Assembly: GCA_022563275.1 (NCBI GenBank)
Contig: JADFNR010000142.1
Coordinates: 1 to 8,002, forward strand
Reading direction: 5' to 3'
DNA: 8,002 bases
Source: Chloroflexota bacterium
GTDB taxonomy: Bacteria; Chloroflexota; Dehalococcoidia; UBA3495
Positions 5,936-8,002 of the stretch are shown in pieces. Position numbers and translations under genes: made by a program. How positions within the stretch are numbered: position 1 is the first letter of the stretch; each line of letters begins with the position of its first letter. The notes under the pieces were generated by a model. It was not told the origin of the DNA, searched no databases, and was given only the letters and a program-made list of their open reading frames with translations.

Positions 5936-7114
5936 CTAACGTGGCGTATGGGCCGGGGATTCCGCGACGTTTCGGGGCAGCAGGAAGCCCGCCAGCAGAA
6001 GGGTCCAAGATGCGGCGGCACATACAGCCAGACCTGGGATGAACGACCCCGTCAGGTCGCGCAGGACACCCACCAAGATGGGCGAAACGAACATGGCGAA
6101 ACCGGAAAAAGTCAGGAGAGACCCCCAGACCACAGCCACCCTTTCCGGCGTCATTCCGGCCATCTGCATGGGTAGGGTGAGGAGCGTGGGCACGTAGAGC
6201 CATGACCCGATGCCCAAGATGACGACCGCCGGATAGATCAGGGCGGGCCCAGGCAGTAGAAAGGCGCCCAGCCCGCCAAGTCCGGCCAGCAGGCCCGAGG
6301 CGGCAAATAGGGCTCTGGGGGACGCCACCCGCAACGCCACGGCTCCGCCGGCCAGAACGGCGAACACGCCGACAAGGGGCAGCAGGCCGGTGATGAATCC
6401 GGCCTGGGACAGGGAGATGCCCCGGACCTCGTTGTAGAAGGTGGGCAGCCAGCCGGTGAACGCCGCGTATTGGACCAATATCCCGGCGTCAGCGGCCAGC
6501 AGAAGCACCACGGAACGGTTGCGCAATACCGCCCCGACCTCGCGGAGGGATATACCGCGACCGGTCATGGGTATGCCGCCCGATTCTCTTCCCAAGGCTA
6601 GCCAGGCCGCAAGTCCGGCGATGCCGGGCAGGGCAAACACCGTCAGGGTCATCTGCCAGTCCATGAACTTTGCCAACGGCACGGCAGTAGCCACCGATAT
6701 GGCGATTCCCAGGCTCAATGCGGCAGCGGTTAGCGCGTTCATCACTGTCACTTCCTTGGGCCGGAACCACTGCATCAACAAGGGGCCGGTGGCCGTGAGG
6801 ATGAAGGCGAATCCCAACCCGGTCCCGGACCTGAGCAACAATAGGGTGATGAAATTGGGGGCGAACCCCGATAGTGACACCGAGGCCACGGCGGCCCAGC
6901 CGATGATGAACGCCCGCCGCAGGCCGATGCGTGAGATCAGTATGCCGCTGGGCAGCCCCAACGCCGCCGCCACCAACAGGGGCAACGCCACCAACAGCCC
7001 GGCTGCCGCCCGGGTGATGCCGTAATCATCGATGGCTAAGGGAAGGAGCGGCGAGACGGCGAAGACATTGAGCCCCACGCTCAGATGCCCGGCCAACACC
7101 ATAGCGGCCATCAC
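5936..7114 (-). CDS. Major facilitator superfamily transporter
   Basis: A 392-residue, strongly hydrophobic inner-membrane protein with about twelve predicted membrane segments by eye and a central polar loop around residues 180-205 (GRESGG..GRGISLREVG..RNR). The loop between segments 2 and 3 carries a motif A-like pattern, GILISRIGLRRAF (57-69), with an equivalent basic loop after segment 8 (ALRVASPRALF). The family moves small solutes using proton or ion gradients; direction and substrate cannot be read here, although the overall look resembles cyanate/NNP-type permeases. The start is uncertain. A GTG (7114) is directly followed by ATG (7111), with another ATG at 7102, and AAAGG lies nine bases before the GTG. 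The same frame stays open another 24 codons upstream and encodes basic residues (FKRSRF) of the kind that normally precede segment 1, but has no ATG, GTG or TTG. It lies upstream of the CMD and epoxide hydrolase genes on the same strand and could carry their substrate. Confidence 0.92.
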   Translation of the reverse strand: MMAAMVLAGHLSVGLNVFAVSPLLPLAIDDYGITRAAAGLLVALPLLVAAALGLPSGILISRIGLRRAFIIGWAAVASVSLSGFAPNFITLLLLRSGTGLGFAFILTATGPLLMQWFRPKEVTVMNALTAAALSLGIAISVATAVPLAKFMDWQMTLTVFALPGIAGLAAWLALGRESGGIPMTGRGISLREVGAVLRNRSVVLLLAADAGILVQYAAFTGWLPTFYNEVRGISLSQAGFITGLLPLVGVFAVLAGGAVALRVASPRALFAASGLLAGLGGLGAFLLPGPALIYPAVVILGIGSWLYVPTLLTLPMQMAGMTPERVAVVWGSLLTFSGFAMFVSPILVGVLRDLTGSFIPGLAVCAAASWTLLLAGFLLPRNVAESPAHTPR

Positions 7115-7163
7115 GAAGCGGGACCTTTTGAAAGGCGGCGCGGCCGGTCCGGATATGTCTTTG

Positions 7164-7190
7164 GGGGCGTTGCCCCTGTTGATAGTTCAA
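7164..7190. repeat. Adjacent inverted repeats upstream of the MFS gene
   Basis: GGGGC-GTT-GCCCC (7164-7176) forms a 5-base-pair hairpin, and two bases further on TTGA-TAGT-TCAA (7179-7190) forms a second short inverted repeat. Both lie 50-76 bases ahead of the MFS start in the 150-base gap after the SRAP gene. Neither strand has a good T-run with a minus-strand gene end, so a terminator is not supported. A leader hairpin or operator is possible. Confidence 0.3.
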
Positions 7191-7229
7191 CGGCGGTCTG
7201 GTGAAGCCGGCCGCCGCTGTGATTGGAAG

Positions 7230-7257
7230 ATTATCGACGTTGGGCTAGGGAGATAAA
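7230..7257 (-). promoter_or_regulatory. Weak candidate promoter of the MFS gene
   Basis: The minus strand reads TTTATC (7257-7252), 16 bases, then GATAAT (7235-7230). The -10 matches five of six consensus positions and the -35 only three. It begins seven bases after the SRAP stop and would give a leader of about 110 bases that includes the two inverted repeats. Read-through from the SRAP gene is an alternative. Confidence 0.25.
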
Positions 7258-7264
7258 TAGAGGG

Positions 7265-8002
7265 CTATGGAAATAAGCGGCCGTCAGGGGTTGTGTCTTC
7301 TGTTTGCCCATCGGAAAGTTCCGGCACGGCCAAGATGCACTCTGGGCCCTGGTTCTTCACCGAATTGACCGTATCCGACACCGGATGGGAGGTCAGAAGC
7401 TCAACCGGCGCCGGTATCAGCAAAGGTTCCAGATTTTTCGGGTCTTCGGTCAGCGGGTCCAGCCACAGGGCCTGGGTCTCGTCGGACAAGATGACCGGCA
7501 TGCGGTTGTGCAACGGCTGGATGAGTGGATTGGCCGGCGTTGTGATGATGGTGCACGACTGTACCACCGGGCCCTCCGGAGATTTCCACGCTTCCCATAA
7601 TCCAGCGAAGGCCATGGGTTCGCCGTTCTTCGGATAGATGTAGGTGGGCAGCTTTCTGCTGCCCTCTTTCTTCCATTCGTAGAAACCGTTGGCCAGGACC
7701 AAGCAGCGCCGTTTCTTGAACGCCGCTCTGAAGGCCGGTTTGGCCGAGGCCGTTTCTCCAACGGCATTGATCATACGAGCGCCGATCTTGAGGTCTTTGG
7801 CCCAAAAAGGCACCAGACCCCAGCGCATCAGTTGCCCCCGCCGTTGGCCGTCGTTGGTGACCGTTAACACCGGCTGGGTGGGTGCGATGTTATACCTGGG
7901 CCCGAGCCACGGCCCATGATCAAAGGAATGAGAGTCGGTGAACTCGGATAAAAACCCGAACCGGCCTTGAAGCTCGTCCAAGTTGGAGGTGAGGGTGAAT
8001 CG
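7265..8002 (-). CDS. SRAP-domain protein (SOS response-associated peptidase, YedK/HMCES family), N-terminus cut by window edge
   Basis: A protein of about 248 residues, of which all but the first three are seen. The window edge falls at Arg4 of the expected Met-Cys-Gly-Arg-Phe start, followed by TLTSNLDELQGRF, so the catalytic Cys2 is just outside. The family crosslinks covalently to abasic sites in single-stranded DNA through Cys2 and shields them. Numbering from the inferred Met1: RYNIAPTQ (39-46), WGLVPFWAKD (64-73), Asn82 in MINAVGET, Glu112 in NGFYEWKKEG, His168 in PLHNRMPV, and the C-terminal hallmark SHPVSDTVNSVKNQG. The usual N-A-R-x-E-T segment reads N-A-V-G-E-T, so an arginine that contacts DNA in studied homologues is valine here. 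A 20-residue acidic, threonine-containing tail follows the domain. A TTG at 7981 could be mistaken for the start, but the N-terminal homology continues upstream through it. It is the first of four minus-strand genes, with a 150-base gap to the MFS gene. Confidence 0.93.
   Translation of the reverse strand, partial: RFTLTSNLDELQGRFGFLSEFTDSHSFDHGPWLGPRYNIAPTQPVLTVTNDGQRRGQLMRWGLVPFWAKDLKIGARMINAVGETASAKPAFRAAFKKRRCLVLANGFYEWKKEGSRKLPTYIYPKNGEPMAFAGLWEAWKSPEGPVVQSCTIITTPANPLIQPLHNRMPVILSDETQALWLDPLTEDPKNLEPLLIPAPVELLTSHPVSDTVNSVKNQGPECILAVPELSDGQTEDTTPDGRLFP

Noticed and set aside
6441..7025. Plus-strand open frame (194 codons) opposite the MFS gene
   Set aside because: It is fully antisense to the membrane protein, has low-complexity Asn/Ala/Met/Pro composition and no supporting start signal or homology.
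7164..7176. GGGGC/GCCCC hairpin as an intrinsic terminator of the SRAP gene
   Set aside because: The stem is only five base pairs, sits about 90 bases past the stop and has no T-run on the minus strand.
7401..7805. Minus-strand frames overlapping the SRAP gene
   Set aside because: They lie in other frames of a gene whose family motifs run along its whole length; there is no sign of a frameshift.
1..8002. CRISPR array, tRNA or rRNA gene, insertion sequence, phage or defence genes
   Set aside because: No regular short direct repeats with spacers, cloverleaf-like sequence, transposase or defence-type domains were seen; the genes are ordinary metabolic, transport and repair types.

Overview
The window is about 8 kb of GC-rich, densely coding bacterial DNA. 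It holds seven clear genes, two of them linked as a pair, plus the tail of an eighth at the left edge. Nothing in it is viral, transposon-like, CRISPR or ribosomal. The organism cannot be fixed from the sequence alone. High GC, a lipoprotein with a Ser/Thr/Pro-rich linker straight after its lipobox, and a run of oxidoreductase, epoxide-hydrolase and carboxymuconolactone-decarboxylase-like genes would suit an uncultured Chloroflexota (Dehalococcoidia/SAR202-like) genome. That is a weak inference, and an actinobacterial or other soil or marine lineage is not excluded.

Layout from left to right: bases 1-108 carry the C-terminal end of an unidentified plus-strand gene. It converges on a minus-strand GMC-family flavin oxidoreductase (134-1684). 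Upstream of that gene, on the same strand, is a PQQ-dependent sugar-dehydrogenase-like lipoprotein (1796-3097). A 111-base divergent region separates it from a plus-strand SAM-dependent methyltransferase (3209-4024), which has a good sigma70-type promoter. The methyltransferase converges on a minus-strand group that reads right to left: SRAP-domain DNA-protein crosslink protein (7265-8002, lacking only about three N-terminal codons), MFS transporter (5936-7114), carboxymuconolactone-decarboxylase-like protein (5252-5809) and microsomal-type epoxide hydrolase (4078-5229).

How the genes may work together (inference): the CMD-like protein and the epoxide hydrolase are 22 bases apart, each with a strong Shine-Dalgarno site, and are probably one transcript. 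The MFS exporter/importer lies 126 bases upstream on the same strand. Together they look like a small accessory module for uptake or efflux and conversion of an organic, epoxide-containing substrate. The secreted PQQ-type dehydrogenase and the cytoplasmic GMC oxidoreductase could both oxidise alcohols or sugars, but each seems to have its own promoter. The SRAP protein is a housekeeping DNA-repair factor and is not obviously connected.

No clearly new system was found. The points most worth checking are a possible loss of a conserved DNA-contact arginine in the SRAP protein, a possibly leaderless lipoprotein start inside a divergent promoter region, a degenerate 42-base tandem repeat that encodes the lipoprotein linker, paired GGCC palindromes in the leader of the CMD/epoxide-hydrolase pair, and an unsettled N-terminus for the MFS protein. 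There is no gene-free stretch longer than 300 bases; the largest gaps are 150 and 126 bases and are described below.
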